Source: DASWIV01 sp036397475 (GTDB lineage: Bacteria > JAJVIF01 > JAPKYR01). From it: a DNA stretch of 10,084 nt. The stretch's first letter is position 1. Every line of letters starts with the position of its first letter. The notes under the pieces were generated by a model that was not told the DNA's origin, did not search any database, and was given only the letters and a program-made list of their open reading frames with translations. Location of the stretch: the NCBI GenBank assembly GCA_036397475.1, contig DASWIV010000373.1, forward strand, positions 1 through 10,084. Direction: 5' to 3'. Shown one piece after another: positions 1 through 7,334 of the stretch. The position numbers and the translations under genes were made by a program.

Positions 1-1
1 T

Positions 2-421
2 TCGGGATTGATCTCTGATTCCGATATCCCGTCGAAATTTATCGATTTCCTTGGAACCAGAAACAGTCTCAGGATAGGATCGATGGTGAACAATATTATT
101 TTCACTACGCTTGAAAATGGTGTGTTGTCGATGACTCCCGAAATGCAGGAGATGGTCAATGAGCTCAAGGACTGGATGTTCGACAGGGTGTATTTTCATC
201 CGGTTGTACGCCAGCACGATATGGTGATCAAACGGTGCATGGTCGGGATCCTGAATACTTTTTACGAGGATGAGGAAGTGTCGAAGGAATATATGCGCGG
301 ATGGGAAGAGGATGAAGGGAAACGGCTCAGAAAGATTGTCGATTATGTAGCGGGGATGACTGACAGGTACGCGGTGAAAGTAGCGCAGGAACTGATGTTA
401 CCGAGTCCATGGCCGTTGTGA
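2..421 (+). CDS. dgt: dGTP triphosphohydrolase-like protein (HD superfamily), C-terminal part
   Basis: The reading frame is open from base 2 and ends at TGA 419-421, so only the last 139 codons or so are in the window and the true start lies to the left. The fragment shows the typical C-terminal helical region of bacterial dGTPase-like proteins. It has an IGSMVNNII helix, a FHPVVRQHD segment, and a closing motif DYVAGMTDRYA just before the end, which I recognise from the Dgt family. These enzymes hydrolyse dGTP or other dNTPs to the nucleoside and triphosphate in the cytoplasm and help set dNTP pools. The metal-binding HD residues would be upstream and cannot be checked. The gene converges on the next gene with only 18 bases between stop codons, and I see no clear terminator there. 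A TTG at 8 is in frame but is not a credible start, because the family is several hundred residues long. Confidence 0.8.
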   Translation, partial: SGLISDSDIPSKFIDFLGTRNSLRIGSMVNNIIFTTLENGVLSMTPEMQEMVNELKDWMFDRVYFHPVVRQHDMVIKRCMVGILNTFYEDEEVSKEYMRGWEEDEGKRLRKIVDYVAGMTDRYAVKVAQELMLPSPWPL

Positions 422-439
422 CAAACGAATTTTTGCTTT

Positions 440-2494
440 CTACTGCATAAGCTCATTTCCCAATGCAATCGCCGATGCGTACTCCCCAGTTTCATAATCC
501 TGGAGCAGAACTGTAAGAAAATAATTCTCAAGCGCGTCCGCGGCCAGAGATTTATCGCCGACTATGTAATAACTGTTCGCGAGTTCGAAGTATAGCTGCG
601 GTGTGCGGTATCCCAAACCTGCCAATTTTTTAAAATCAGTTATCGCTCCACGGTTGTTTCCTTCACGGGCGATAATCCGGGCGTAAAGGAATTTTGTTTT
701 CAGAAGATTCGGATACCAGAAAAATATCGGGTGGATAGCCTGTTTCGCCTTAGTATAATCGCCTTTGAGGTAATAGTAATACGCTATGTTATGCCAGTAG
801 CCTTGATAATTCTGGCTCGAACTCATTCCTTCATTCAAAAGCGTGAGAGCGTCCGACGTATACTTGCTGCCAATGGCCAGATAGACGCCAATCGCGAAAC
901 TCTTTGTGTAATCGGAATTATTTTCCGATAAAAATCGTTCAGTCTCTTCGATCAGGCCGTCGCGGATTTCTTCCGGGTAATCGCGAATATTTCTAAGGTT
1001 ATCTTCGGGATCATAAGGTCCGATGAAGAAAAACTCGTGACCGTCGATTAACCCGGACGCGGCGCCGTCGCGTTTTATATATAGTGCTGATGTCGGGTCG
1101 AATTCGACAAGCGCCCAGAGGTCGGGGATGTATGGCGAGTCGGCTGACTGGATATTGCTGTCGATAGAGTAGTCGACCTGGTGAATGTCGCTGATTGTTT
1201 TTCCTTCGGAGAGTGACTTGAATAAATCCTGGAACACCAGAAGGCGTCCGTCCCAGAATATTCGGTGCCCGGGATACAGCCGGTGGGTGAGATAACCCCC
1301 GTAGCCGAAATTATTGTACATGAATCCCGGCGGCGAGAACTGTTCGACCCATCCGGCGCAATTTACGGGATAAATGTCAGGTTTCAATTCAAGTGATGGA
1401 GGGCCGTCGAGGGATTTCTGCGCCATCATTAGTGAAGCGGCGATCAAAAAAATGGTGAGGGAGTAATTAAATGTAGACGCAATGCCGGGTTTAAATCTAC
1501 CATGAATTATTATGGTTATGTTCTGCATTATTCCGGGTCCGAAGGCAATCAGGGCAGGGACGTAGATTTCAGTAAGCCGAATCCGGTAGATCGATGCGAT
1601 GACCAGAGCAAACAGGAGAAGGGCAATTCTTCGGTTCATGGTTTTCCTTGAGAAAAGCAACCCGAAAAGCAGGAGCACAACCGACAACCAGAAAACCGGC
1701 ATACGGTCGGGAGTCAGCGATTCGAGTTCGCGAACAACATGCATTTTAAGATATGTATTCGAGTAAAACGCACCAAGGCGTACGGGGTAAAGGAGCGTGT
1801 CGATGAAATTCGGATTGGCGATCGAGCAGATAAAAGTGATGAGCAGGAACATACCGAGAACCGATGCTTTGCCCCCGGTGCTTTTTTTATCGGGTGGCTT
1901 AAGCCATTCCCAGGCAGTGTAATACGCGATGAGGAGCAGTCCGAACAACAGTCCCGAATGCCAGTTGGCCCAGATCAACATTAAGACAGGCAGCAGCCAT
2001 AGGACCTTTTTATTTTCTGTTCGTATATATGTTTCCAGCACGCAGATGTATATGGAGAAGAGACCGGTTGTCATTAACAGCGGACGCCAGTCTACTCTTA
2101 TGAGAAGTATCAGCATGCCAAGGAGAGTGCAGATGAGGGTCCAGATGGGTGCCGATCCTGATAGGCGGTTGATATTAACCAGGATTAACATAGAGGTTAT
2201 GAGGAATATCAATGTTGCAGTCGAGAGAAATGGATAACCACCTGATTTATAGAGTATCCACGTGGTCAGTTCAAAGAGCCACTCGTGGGTGACCCAGTCC
2301 GCGCCTTCGGCGGTGAATGAGAATGGATCGGTTTTGGGGATGGAGTGAGTTTCGGCGATGAGTTTTCCGGTTTCGAGGTGCCAGTGGAGGTCGGTGTCGC
2401 GGATTCCCCTTGCGAAGAGAAAAGCACCCAGGAGTGTTACCGCGATGGCGGTTAGAACCCATGGAATGGGAATATAGGATTGAGATTTCTGCAC
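440..2494 (-). CDS. Polytopic membrane protein, GT-C glycosyltransferase-like, with C-terminal TPRs
   Basis: A 684-residue protein. Residues about 12-360 are very hydrophobic and could make roughly nine or ten membrane helices. A soluble region of about 320 residues follows. Just after the first helix there is an acidic motif, D33-T-D35-LHWH39, then DPFSF (56-60) and HEWLFE (70-75). An acidic DxD-type motif in the first external loop is a hallmark of GT-C glycosyltransferases using lipid-linked sugars, so a role in glycan or protein glycosylation is my inference. The segment 394-417 (NNFGYGG...HRIFWDGR) resembles a motif of unnamed large membrane proteins I have seen in several phyla. Residues about 560-670 look like tetratricopeptide repeats (YYYLKGDYTKAKQAI; ANSYYIVGDKSLAADAL), suggesting partner binding. 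The start is a GTG with no Shine-Dalgarno sequence. A likely promoter ends only about 12 bases upstream, so the start is not certain. No defined function is known to me. Confidence 0.8.
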   Translation of the reverse strand: MQKSQSYIPIPWVLTAIAVTLLGAFLFARGIRDTDLHWHLETGKLIAETHSIPKTDPFSFTAEGADWVTHEWLFELTTWILYKSGGYPFLSTATLIFLITSMLILVNINRLSGSAPIWTLICTLLGMLILLIRVDWRPLLMTTGLFSIYICVLETYIRTENKKVLWLLPVLMLIWANWHSGLLFGLLLIAYYTAWEWLKPPDKKSTGGKASVLGMFLLITFICSIANPNFIDTLLYPVRLGAFYSNTYLKMHVVRELESLTPDRMPVFWLSVVLLLFGLLFSRKTMNRRIALLLFALVIASIYRIRLTEIYVPALIAFGPGIMQNITIIIHGRFKPGIASTFNYSLTIFLIAASLMMAQKSLDGPPSLELKPDIYPVNCAGWVEQFSPPGFMYNNFGYGGYLTHRLYPGHRIFWDGRLLVFQDLFKSLSEGKTISDIHQVDYSIDSNIQSADSPYIPDLWALVEFDPTSALYIKRDGAASGLIDGHEFFFIGPYDPEDNLRNIRDYPEEIRDGLIEETERFLSENNSDYTKSFAIGVYLAIGSKYTSDALTLLNEGMSSSQNYQGYWHNIAYYYYLKGDYTKAKQAIHPIFFWYPNLLKTKFLYARIIAREGNNRGAITDFKKLAGLGYRTPQLYFELANSYYIVGDKSLAADALENYFLTVLLQDYETGEYASAIALGNELMQ

Positions 2495-2505
2495 TCTGGA
2501 AGATG

Positions 2506-2535
2506 ATTATAATAAGCTTAGGTTCAGGTAGGCAA
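2506..2535 (-). promoter_or_regulatory. Promoter of the GT-C/TPR membrane protein gene
   Basis: On the minus strand the -35 is TTGCCT (2535-2530) and the -10 is a perfect TATAAT (2511-2506), with an 18-base spacer. The expected transcription start would be about 2499, only some five bases before the GTG start. The mRNA would then be almost leaderless, or the true initiation codon lies further in. Confidence 0.55.
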
Positions 2536-2618
2536 ACTTACGTGTCTCCATTCGGCAATATTAACCGGTATGGAATTCAGACTGTGGCCATCAGTGAATA
2601 ATTAATGAAATCCCAAGA

Positions 2619-2647
2619 TTGAGGCTGACTTAATCGGATTTTATGAT
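2619..2647 (+). promoter_or_regulatory. Promoter of dnaG
   Basis: TTGAGG (2619-2624) and TATGAT (2642-2647) are separated by 17 bases, a good sigma70-type match. Transcription would start near 2654 and give a leader of only about 17 bases, in which no Shine-Dalgarno sequence is visible. Confidence 0.55.
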
Positions 2648-2670
2648 ATCTTTACCCCCGGTCCTGACCA

Positions 2671-4536
2671 ATGCCATCGATACCGGACACATTTATCGAC
2701 GACCTCCGCGCGAGGGTTGACCTCTCCGACCTTATCGGACGCTATGTCACGCTTAAAAAGGCGGGAAACCGCTATATGGGCGTATGCCCGTTCCATGGCG
2801 ACTCCAATCCAAGCATGTCGGTCAATCCTGAGCGCGGATTCTGGTACTGCTTTGGATGCCAGGCTGGCGGCGACGCTATCGCGTTTGTGAGGCAGAAGGA
2901 AAACCTGGAATTTGTCGAGGCGATCCAGTTTTTAGCGAGACTGTACGGGATGGTTGTACCGGAAGTTCAGTCCGATCCGAATGCCCCGAAAAGAAAAACG
3001 CTCTACGAGATAAACGAATTCGCGCAGAATCTGTACGTCAGGTTTCTGAAATCGAAATCGGGACGGACATTCCGTGAGTATTTGATCGGACGTGGTTTCA
3101 CAAAGGATACCATCCTCGATTACAAACTTGGTGCGGCACCGGAATCGTGGGATTTTATCTCGAAACAATTACAGTCGTCCGGATTCCCTGAAAACGACAT
3201 TCTCGAAACCGGGCTGGTAATGATTTCGCAGAAGGACAGCAGCCGGAAATACGACCGTTTCAGGAACCGCCTGATGATCCCCATCATTGATACCGTCAGC
3301 CGGACGGTCGGCTTTGGCGGACGCGATATGGGCGACGAAGGTCCGAAGTACATGAATTCACCAGAGAGCAAAATTTTCCATAAAAGCAATCTTCTCTTCG
3401 GAATGAATCTCGCCAAGAATTCCGCCAGTGAAACAAATCAGCTGATCGTCATGGAAGGCTATACCGACGTGATGATGTCATACCAGGGCGAAATGAAAAA
3501 TTGCTGCGCGGTGATGGGGACAGCCTTGACGGAGGAGCATATCCCGCTTCTCCAGAGATTCGCGAATGAGGTAATACTGGTATTTGATGGCGACGACGCT
3601 GGAAAACGTGCCACGTTGAGATCGCTGAACGCGCTTGCGAATGTCGATTTTGTTGTGAAGGTTTACACTCTTCCGAAGGGGAAAGACCCTGCGGATATTG
3701 TCGTTAAGCATGGAGGAGAGAAATTCAAAAAGGTGCTGACAAAGTCGGTATCTGGTCCGGACTGGGTTTTCAGCCATTTTGCCGACCCCGTGAAGGATTC
3801 GGATCTGCGAACCAGGCTTCTGGCGTTTCAGAATGTCGCGCCGTACATCCTCGCCCATAAAAATAAATTACTGCAGGACGAGTTGATCGAACGTGCCGCG
3901 CTCGCATTTTCAATTCCGGAAAGCGGCATACGCGACGGCCTCAGGAATGTGAGGGAAAATAAATCCACAGTGGGGAAAACGTCGGACAGCGGGACACTCG
4001 AAGCTATTTTCAACGGAATCGAGATGGCGGAGAGAACTTTTTTCCTGTCCCTGTTTGAGAATCCGAACTATATAGGCGATGTACGTGACCTGCTGACCCG
4101 GGACGATTTTGAGAATCCCCTCCATAAAAAACTCGCGGGAATAATTCTGCAGCCGGGGTTCATTCTTAACTCGCCTGATAATCTCACGAAAAAAGATGAG
4201 GTTATCAATGATAAGAATTTGTTCAGTTATGTTGTCAGGTTGATTGACGATATCGACAAACTCCGTGAATCAGAAAGCGACAGGGGATTGTCCGAGAAGG
4301 ACCTCAGGATCAGCATTCACAGGATAATCACACGCCAGTACGATAGCCAGAAAAAAGAGCTTCAGGAAAAACTCCACCAGGCTCAGAACCAGTTAAAAGA
4401 CAAGCCTGAAGTCAAAGATGCACTCCTTGGACTGGTAACGGAAGTTCAGGACCTCGAGGACCGCTACAGAACAGCGTCGGCGAATTTAATTGGTGAAGCG
4501 GTGGACAGGAATAATGTTGTGATGGGGGATGGGTGA
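2671..4536 (+). CDS. dnaG: DNA primase DnaG
   Basis: A 621-residue primase that makes RNA primers at the replication fork with the replicative helicase. The N-terminal CHC2 zinc finger is intact, with ligands C39, H42, C60 and C63. The RNA polymerase core follows, with a TOPRIM domain whose catalytic residues are visible: E262 in MEGYTDV and the DGDDAG motif at 306-311 (D306, D308). From about residue 452 (AERTFFLSLFENP) the sequence resembles the helical C-terminal domain that binds DnaB. The tail (about 560-610) is strongly charged and could form a coiled coil. The length is normal for the family. The start at 2671 is forced: an in-frame TGA lies at 2665-2667, and the next ATG (codon 36) would cut into the zinc-finger domain. 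No Shine-Dalgarno sequence is visible. The usual neighbours rpsU and rpoD are absent, so the classic macromolecular-synthesis operon is broken up here. Confidence 0.97.
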   Translation: MPSIPDTFIDDLRARVDLSDLIGRYVTLKKAGNRYMGVCPFHGDSNPSMSVNPERGFWYCFGCQAGGDAIAFVRQKENLEFVEAIQFLARLYGMVVPEVQSDPNAPKRKTLYEINEFAQNLYVRFLKSKSGRTFREYLIGRGFTKDTILDYKLGAAPESWDFISKQLQSSGFPENDILETGLVMISQKDSSRKYDRFRNRLMIPIIDTVSRTVGFGGRDMGDEGPKYMNSPESKIFHKSNLLFGMNLAKNSASETNQLIVMEGYTDVMMSYQGEMKNCCAVMGTALTEEHIPLLQRFANEVILVFDGDDAGKRATLRSLNALANVDFVVKVYTLPKGKDPADIVVKHGGEKFKKVLTKSVSGPDWVFSHFADPVKDSDLRTRLLAFQNVAPYILAHKNKLLQDELIERAALAFSIPESGIRDGLRNVRENKSTVGKTSDSGTLEAIFNGIEMAERTFFLSLFENPNYIGDVRDLLTRDDFENPLHKKLAGIILQPGFILNSPDNLTKKDEVINDKNLFSYVVRLIDDIDKLRESESDRGLSEKDLRISIHRIITRQYDSQKKELQEKLHQAQNQLKDKPEVKDALLGLVTEVQDLEDRYRTASANLIGEAVDRNNVVMGDG

Positions 4537-4622
4537 TCGATTAGCCCTCCATGGCTGTCGGGTCCCGGATCTCAGTTCCATATATATCCTGGGCGCGATT
4601 TTTAATGAGTGCTTTTCCCCTA

Positions 4623-4651
4623 TTGCCTCAGGTAAAAACATGTTGTAAATT
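4623..4651 (+). promoter_or_regulatory. Probable promoter of the CAT-anticodon tRNA
   Basis: TTGCCT (4623-4628) and TAAATT (4646-4651) lie 17 bases apart, and the mature tRNA begins 12 bases beyond the -10. The -35 hexamer is the same as that of the GT-C gene promoter. The rest of the gap after dnaG (4537-4622) shows no gene and no convincing terminator. Confidence 0.45.
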
Positions 4652-4662
4652 ATGCCCTGCAT

Positions 4663-4738
4663 GGGCCCATGGCGCAGCGGTTAGCGCAGCAGACTCATAA
4701 TCTGTTGGTCGCTGGTTCGAATCCAGCTGGGCCCACCA
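4663..4738 (+). tRNA. tRNA with CAT anticodon, probably tRNA-Ile2 (lysidine type)
   Basis: A complete cloverleaf of 76 bases with encoded CCA (4736-4738). The acceptor stem is GGGCCCA/TGGGCCC (4663-4669 with 4728-4734). The D stem is GCGC/GCGC. The anticodon stem is 4689-4693 with 4701-4705, the loop is CTCATAA and the anticodon is CAT (4696-4698). The T arm is GCTGG-TTCGAAT-CCAGC. CAT can mean elongator Met or the AUA-reading tRNA-Ile2, in which TilS changes C34 to lysidine. C4:G69 and C5:G68, known TilS recognition pairs in E. coli, are present, and the TTGGTCGCTGGTTC stretch resembles E. coli tRNA-Ile2 more than elongator Met. It is not an initiator: it lacks the three G:C pairs next to the anticodon loop. 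A hairpin terminator follows directly. Confidence 0.93.
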
Positions 4739-4752
4739 TTAATGACAGAATT

Positions 4753-4776
4753 CCCGCAGTCTTTGCGGGGTTTTTT
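4753..4776 (+). terminator. Rho-independent terminator after the tRNA, abutting the next start codon
   Basis: Stem CCCGCA (4753-4758) with TGCGGG (4764-4769), a five-base loop, one more G, then six T (4771-4776). The ATG of the next gene begins at 4779, so the terminator occupies the position where a leader and ribosome binding site would be expected. Confidence 0.85.
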
Positions 4777-4778
4777 AT

Positions 4779-5615
4779 ATGACTGAGCAATCGAAAATCG
4801 TTTTCCTTGGTACAGGAACCCCAAACGCCGATCCGGACAGGTCAGGACCCTCCGTAGCGATAATAGCCGGCGGAAAGCCATACATTGTCGATTGCGGACC
4901 GGGTGTGGTGAGAAGAGCGTCGGCAGCGTTAAGAAACGGTATTTCAGAACTCGATATCAATAATCTGGATACATTGTTCATCACGCATCTTCACTCCGAC
5001 CATACAGCGGGACTTCCCGATTTTGTACTGACCCCGTGGGTACTTGGACGGGAAAATCCGCTGAGAGTTTTCGGTCCGCCCGGGATTAAAGCGATGACGG
5101 ACGAAATTCTGTCTGCTTATTCGATTGATATTTCAGAGCGGCTTTATGGCCTCCAGCCGTCGAATAAGGATGGGATCGAGGTAACCGCTACCCAGATCGA
5201 GGAAGGGCTGGTATATCTTGATGAAAACATCAGGGTGATCGCTTTCAGGGTGCTACACGGCTCGCTGGATGCGTACGGTTACAGATTTCACACCCCGGAC
5301 AGAGTTATCACCATATCGGGGGATACATACCCGTTTCCGGAGCTTGAGGAGCATTATAAGGATTCGGAGGTACTTATCCACGAAGTCTATTCGACCGCAG
5401 GATTTGAGAAATACCCCCCGGAATGGCGGGATTATCATTCGCGGGTGCATACTTCCTCGAGCGAACTTGCAGCTATCGCAAAGAAAGTTAAACCTGGGCT
5501 CTTGATTTTGTATCACCAGTTATTTAACGGAGTGTCCGAGGACAATCTCATCTATGAGGTATATCGGGATTACCCGGGGAAAATAGTGTCCGCAAAGGAC
5601 CTGGATGTGTATTGA
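4779..5615 (+). CDS. MBL-fold metallo-hydrolase, RNase Z/arylsulfatase-like
   Basis: A 278-residue cytoplasmic metallo-beta-lactamase-fold enzyme. It begins with the strand VFLGTGTPN common to the RNase Z-like group. It has the metal motif H70-L-H72-S-D74-H75, then H160, D182 (SGDT), H201, H224-T and H246 (LYHQ), so a two-metal active site appears complete. The RNase Z-like branch includes tRNA 3' nucleases, phosphodiesterases and arylsulfatases. I see no obvious glycine/proline-rich exosite arm of true tRNase Z, so a general phosphodiesterase-like hydrolase is more likely, and the substrate is unknown. The start at 4779 fits the family N-terminus, but it sits two bases after the U-tract of the preceding terminator. 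The only Shine-Dalgarno-like stretch, GGGG (4767-4770), lies mostly inside the hairpin stem. Expression therefore probably depends on read-through from the tRNA transcript or on an unrecognised promoter. Confidence 0.88.
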   Translation: MTEQSKIVFLGTGTPNADPDRSGPSVAIIAGGKPYIVDCGPGVVRRASAALRNGISELDINNLDTLFITHLHSDHTAGLPDFVLTPWVLGRENPLRVFGPPGIKAMTDEILSAYSIDISERLYGLQPSNKDGIEVTATQIEEGLVYLDENIRVIAFRVLHGSLDAYGYRFHTPDRVITISGDTYPFPELEEHYKDSEVLIHEVYSTAGFEKYPPEWRDYHSRVHTSSSELAAIAKKVKPGLLILYHQLFNGVSEDNLIYEVYRDYPGKIVSAKDLDVY

Positions 5616-5620
5616 CGCTA

Positions 5621-5651
5621 AAAAACCCGCGATAAACGCGGGTTTTGTTTT
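5621..5651. terminator. Bidirectional terminator between the MBL and HDOD genes
   Basis: Stem CCCGCG (5626-5631) and CGCGGG (5637-5642) with loop ATAAA, extended by AAAA/TTTT flanks. Plus-strand transcripts meet TTTTGTTTT and minus-strand transcripts meet the complement of the A-run at 5620-5625. It therefore serves both convergent genes. Confidence 0.85.
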
Positions 5652-5668
5652 CAGTAATATTTTTCGTG

Positions 5669-6550
5669 TTATTCGCCAAAGAGGGCCAGAATATCCTGGA
5701 CCTTCTCGACATCCACTTCGTATTTGGTAATGAACAACTCTTCGTGGCGCGGTGTCGGAAGCCAGGTGTTTCTGAGTTCAGGATAAACGTCCGGGACAGA
5801 CAATTCCTCGTTCAATTCTTCCTGCTTGTGGAAAGCCTTGACCATTTCATTCGCCAGAGCGACAACCTGTACAACCTCGGGATGCTGCTGCGCCTCGTTG
5901 GGATGATGATGGTACGCCATGGATTCCTTTATGAAGTCGGGGAATCTCCATTTTGTGGCGACAAGAGCGCCAGCTTCCTCATGGGTTAACCCGATTACTT
6001 CCCGTTCGTACTGGGACTGTTCGCCGTCGCCATTCTTCCACCTTGTCATTGCCTCTTCGAATTTTTCGGGAACGCATGAGTCCAGGATGATTGTTCCCAT
6101 ATCGTGGAGTAATCCGGCGATATGGGCCTCGTCGGGATTAAGCCCTGGATCTTTTGTGGCCAGAATCCGGCTCGCGACAGCTACTGACAGCGAGTGCTCC
6201 CAGAAATCGCCGCGGTCGAAGCTTTCTGAACCCTTAGCGCCGTTGAATTTATCGATTACGCCGATGGTCAGTACCAGCGAGCGTACAGTGTTAAAGCCAA
6301 GGAGTGTAATCGCCCTTCCCAGGCTTGTGACCTTTCCCGGCAGGCCGTAGAACGCGGAGTTTGCAAGTTTGAGAAGCCTTGCCGCGATCGCCTGGTCATT
6401 AGCCACCAGGCGCTCGAGGTCTCGTGCCGACGATGTCGGCTGGTCTAGTGTGACCATGACCTGGGCAACCACGGTCGGGAGAGTTGGCAGGTCTTTGGCC
6501 ATTTCCAGGAATTTCTCCTGGGCTTGAGTGTTAGGATTATTTGAAGTCAT
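5669..6550 (-). CDS. HDOD-domain signalling protein
   Basis: A 293-residue protein consisting mainly of one HDOD domain (about residues 13-225), a relative of HD phosphohydrolases used in signalling and often linked to c-di-GMP, motility or stress control. Visible family marks are LPTLPTVVAQV near the start, DQAIAARLLKLANSAFYG (52-69), LLHDMG (147-152), THEEAGA (189-195) and the HHH run at 214-216. Unusually for HDOD proteins, which often lose the catalytic pair, H119, H149-D150, H190 and H214 look retained, so residual hydrolase activity is possible. No receiver or output domain is attached. I chose the ATG at 6550-6548 because GGTGGA lies at proper distance before it. An upstream in-frame start at 6607 would add 19 residues without family similarity. 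The gene is divergent from the HNH gene with about 180 bases between them. Confidence 0.88.
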   Translation of the reverse strand: MTSNNPNTQAQEKFLEMAKDLPTLPTVVAQVMVTLDQPTSSARDLERLVANDQAIAARLLKLANSAFYGLPGKVTSLGRAITLLGFNTVRSLVLTIGVIDKFNGAKGSESFDRGDFWEHSLSVAVASRILATKDPGLNPDEAHIAGLLHDMGTIILDSCVPEKFEEAMTRWKNGDGEQSQYEREVIGLTHEEAGALVATKWRFPDFIKESMAYHHHPNEAQQHPEVVQVVALANEMVKAFHKQEELNEELSVPDVYPELRNTWLPTPRHEELFITKYEVDVEKVQDILALFGE

Positions 6551-6657
6551 AATTAATCCACCAATAGAATGCTTAGATACCCCTTTCAAGAATAAAATCG
6601 CCCTCAAATAGCAGCATTATGACTATTTGATTAAATCTGAGTTAATAAAATAGAGAT

Positions 6658-6688
6658 TTGTCGACATCGCCAATTCTGGTGTTATAAT
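6658..6688 (+). promoter_or_regulatory. Promoter of the HNH gene in the divergent intergenic region
   Basis: A perfect TATAAT at 6683-6688 with a weaker -35, TTGTCG (6658-6663), at a long 19-base spacing. It predicts a start near 6695 and a leader of about 37 bases before the ATG at 6732. For the opposite HDOD gene I find no clear promoter in the same region. Confidence 0.5.
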
Positions 6689-6731
6689 AATTTCATATTG
6701 TTTTAGGGGGTCAGGTTACCGAGTTTTATCG

Positions 6732-7259
6732 ATGTCGTTATCCAACGGACATGTTCTTGTTTTAAATCTCGATTACCAGCCTATCAATATTTGCGGCACC
6801 CGTCGTGCCGTTAAACTTCTTTTTAAGGGAAAAGCTGAGATAATCGAGAACAGAGGCGACTTTATAAGGTCGGCGGCATTCTCCATGCCCCGGCCTTCTG
6901 TTATTAAGCTGGCTACATTTATCAAGATGCCGGCTCCAACCCTGAAACTGTCCAGGAAAGCCATTCTTGCCCGCGATAACCACCGGTGCCAGTATTGCGG
7001 GGGCAACTCGGTGAAAATGACCGTGGACCATATTGTCCCGAGAAAATTCGGTGGGCGATTCACGTGGGAGAATCTCGTCTGCGCCTGCTCAAGGTGCAAT
7101 GCCAAAAAGGGTGACAGGACTCCGGCGGATTCAGAGATGAAGCTTCTCAGGCCTCCGAGACGTCCGGGCTATATCCCGCACATTTCATATTCACTGTACC
7201 GGCAGAGCCTTCAGGAACAGGACTGGCTGAAATATCTGCCAAAACAACTGACTTCCTGA
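6732..7259 (+). CDS. HNH endonuclease-family protein
   Basis: A 175-residue protein of the widespread stand-alone HNH family. The N-terminus (VLVLNLDYQPINIC, then RRAVKLLFKGKAEII) is characteristic of this group. The HNH/zinc module follows: C86-x2-C89, D99-H100 in VDHIVPRKFGG, N114 in WENLV, and C119-x2-C122-N123 with KKGDRTP. These residues build the beta-beta-alpha-metal nuclease core on a zinc knuckle and all are present, so nuclease activity is plausible. Members are common as single chromosomal genes in many phyla, and their biological role is not established as far as I know. The nearest purine-rich stretch (AGGGGG, 6705-6710) is 21 bases before the ATG, too far for a normal Shine-Dalgarno, yet no other in-frame start exists between. 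No neighbouring gene suggests a restriction system or a phage. Confidence 0.88.
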   Translation: MSLSNGHVLVLNLDYQPINICGTRRAVKLLFKGKAEIIENRGDFIRSAAFSMPRPSVIKLATFIKMPAPTLKLSRKAILARDNHRCQYCGGNSVKMTVDHIVPRKFGGRFTWENLVCACSRCNAKKGDRTPADSEMKLLRPPRRPGYIPHISYSLYRQSLQEQDWLKYLPKQLTS

Positions 7260-7334
7260 AGGTTTTTCCAGTTTAGTAGTGTACAATCATATATAGCCTT
7301 AGGGCAGGATAAAATTAATTCTCGGGAGAGACCA

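Noticed and set aside
3478..3858. 126-codon minus-strand ORF within dnaG
   Set aside because: It is antisense to the TOPRIM-encoding part of dnaG and has no independent support.
5645..5989. 114-codon plus-strand ORF opposite the HDOD C-terminus
   Set aside because: It overlaps the bidirectional terminator and the HDOD gene on the other strand, and the product resembles nothing.
5919..6350. 143-codon plus-strand ORF inside the HDOD gene
   Set aside because: It is the antisense shadow of a well-recognised HDOD coding region, with no ribosome site and no family features.
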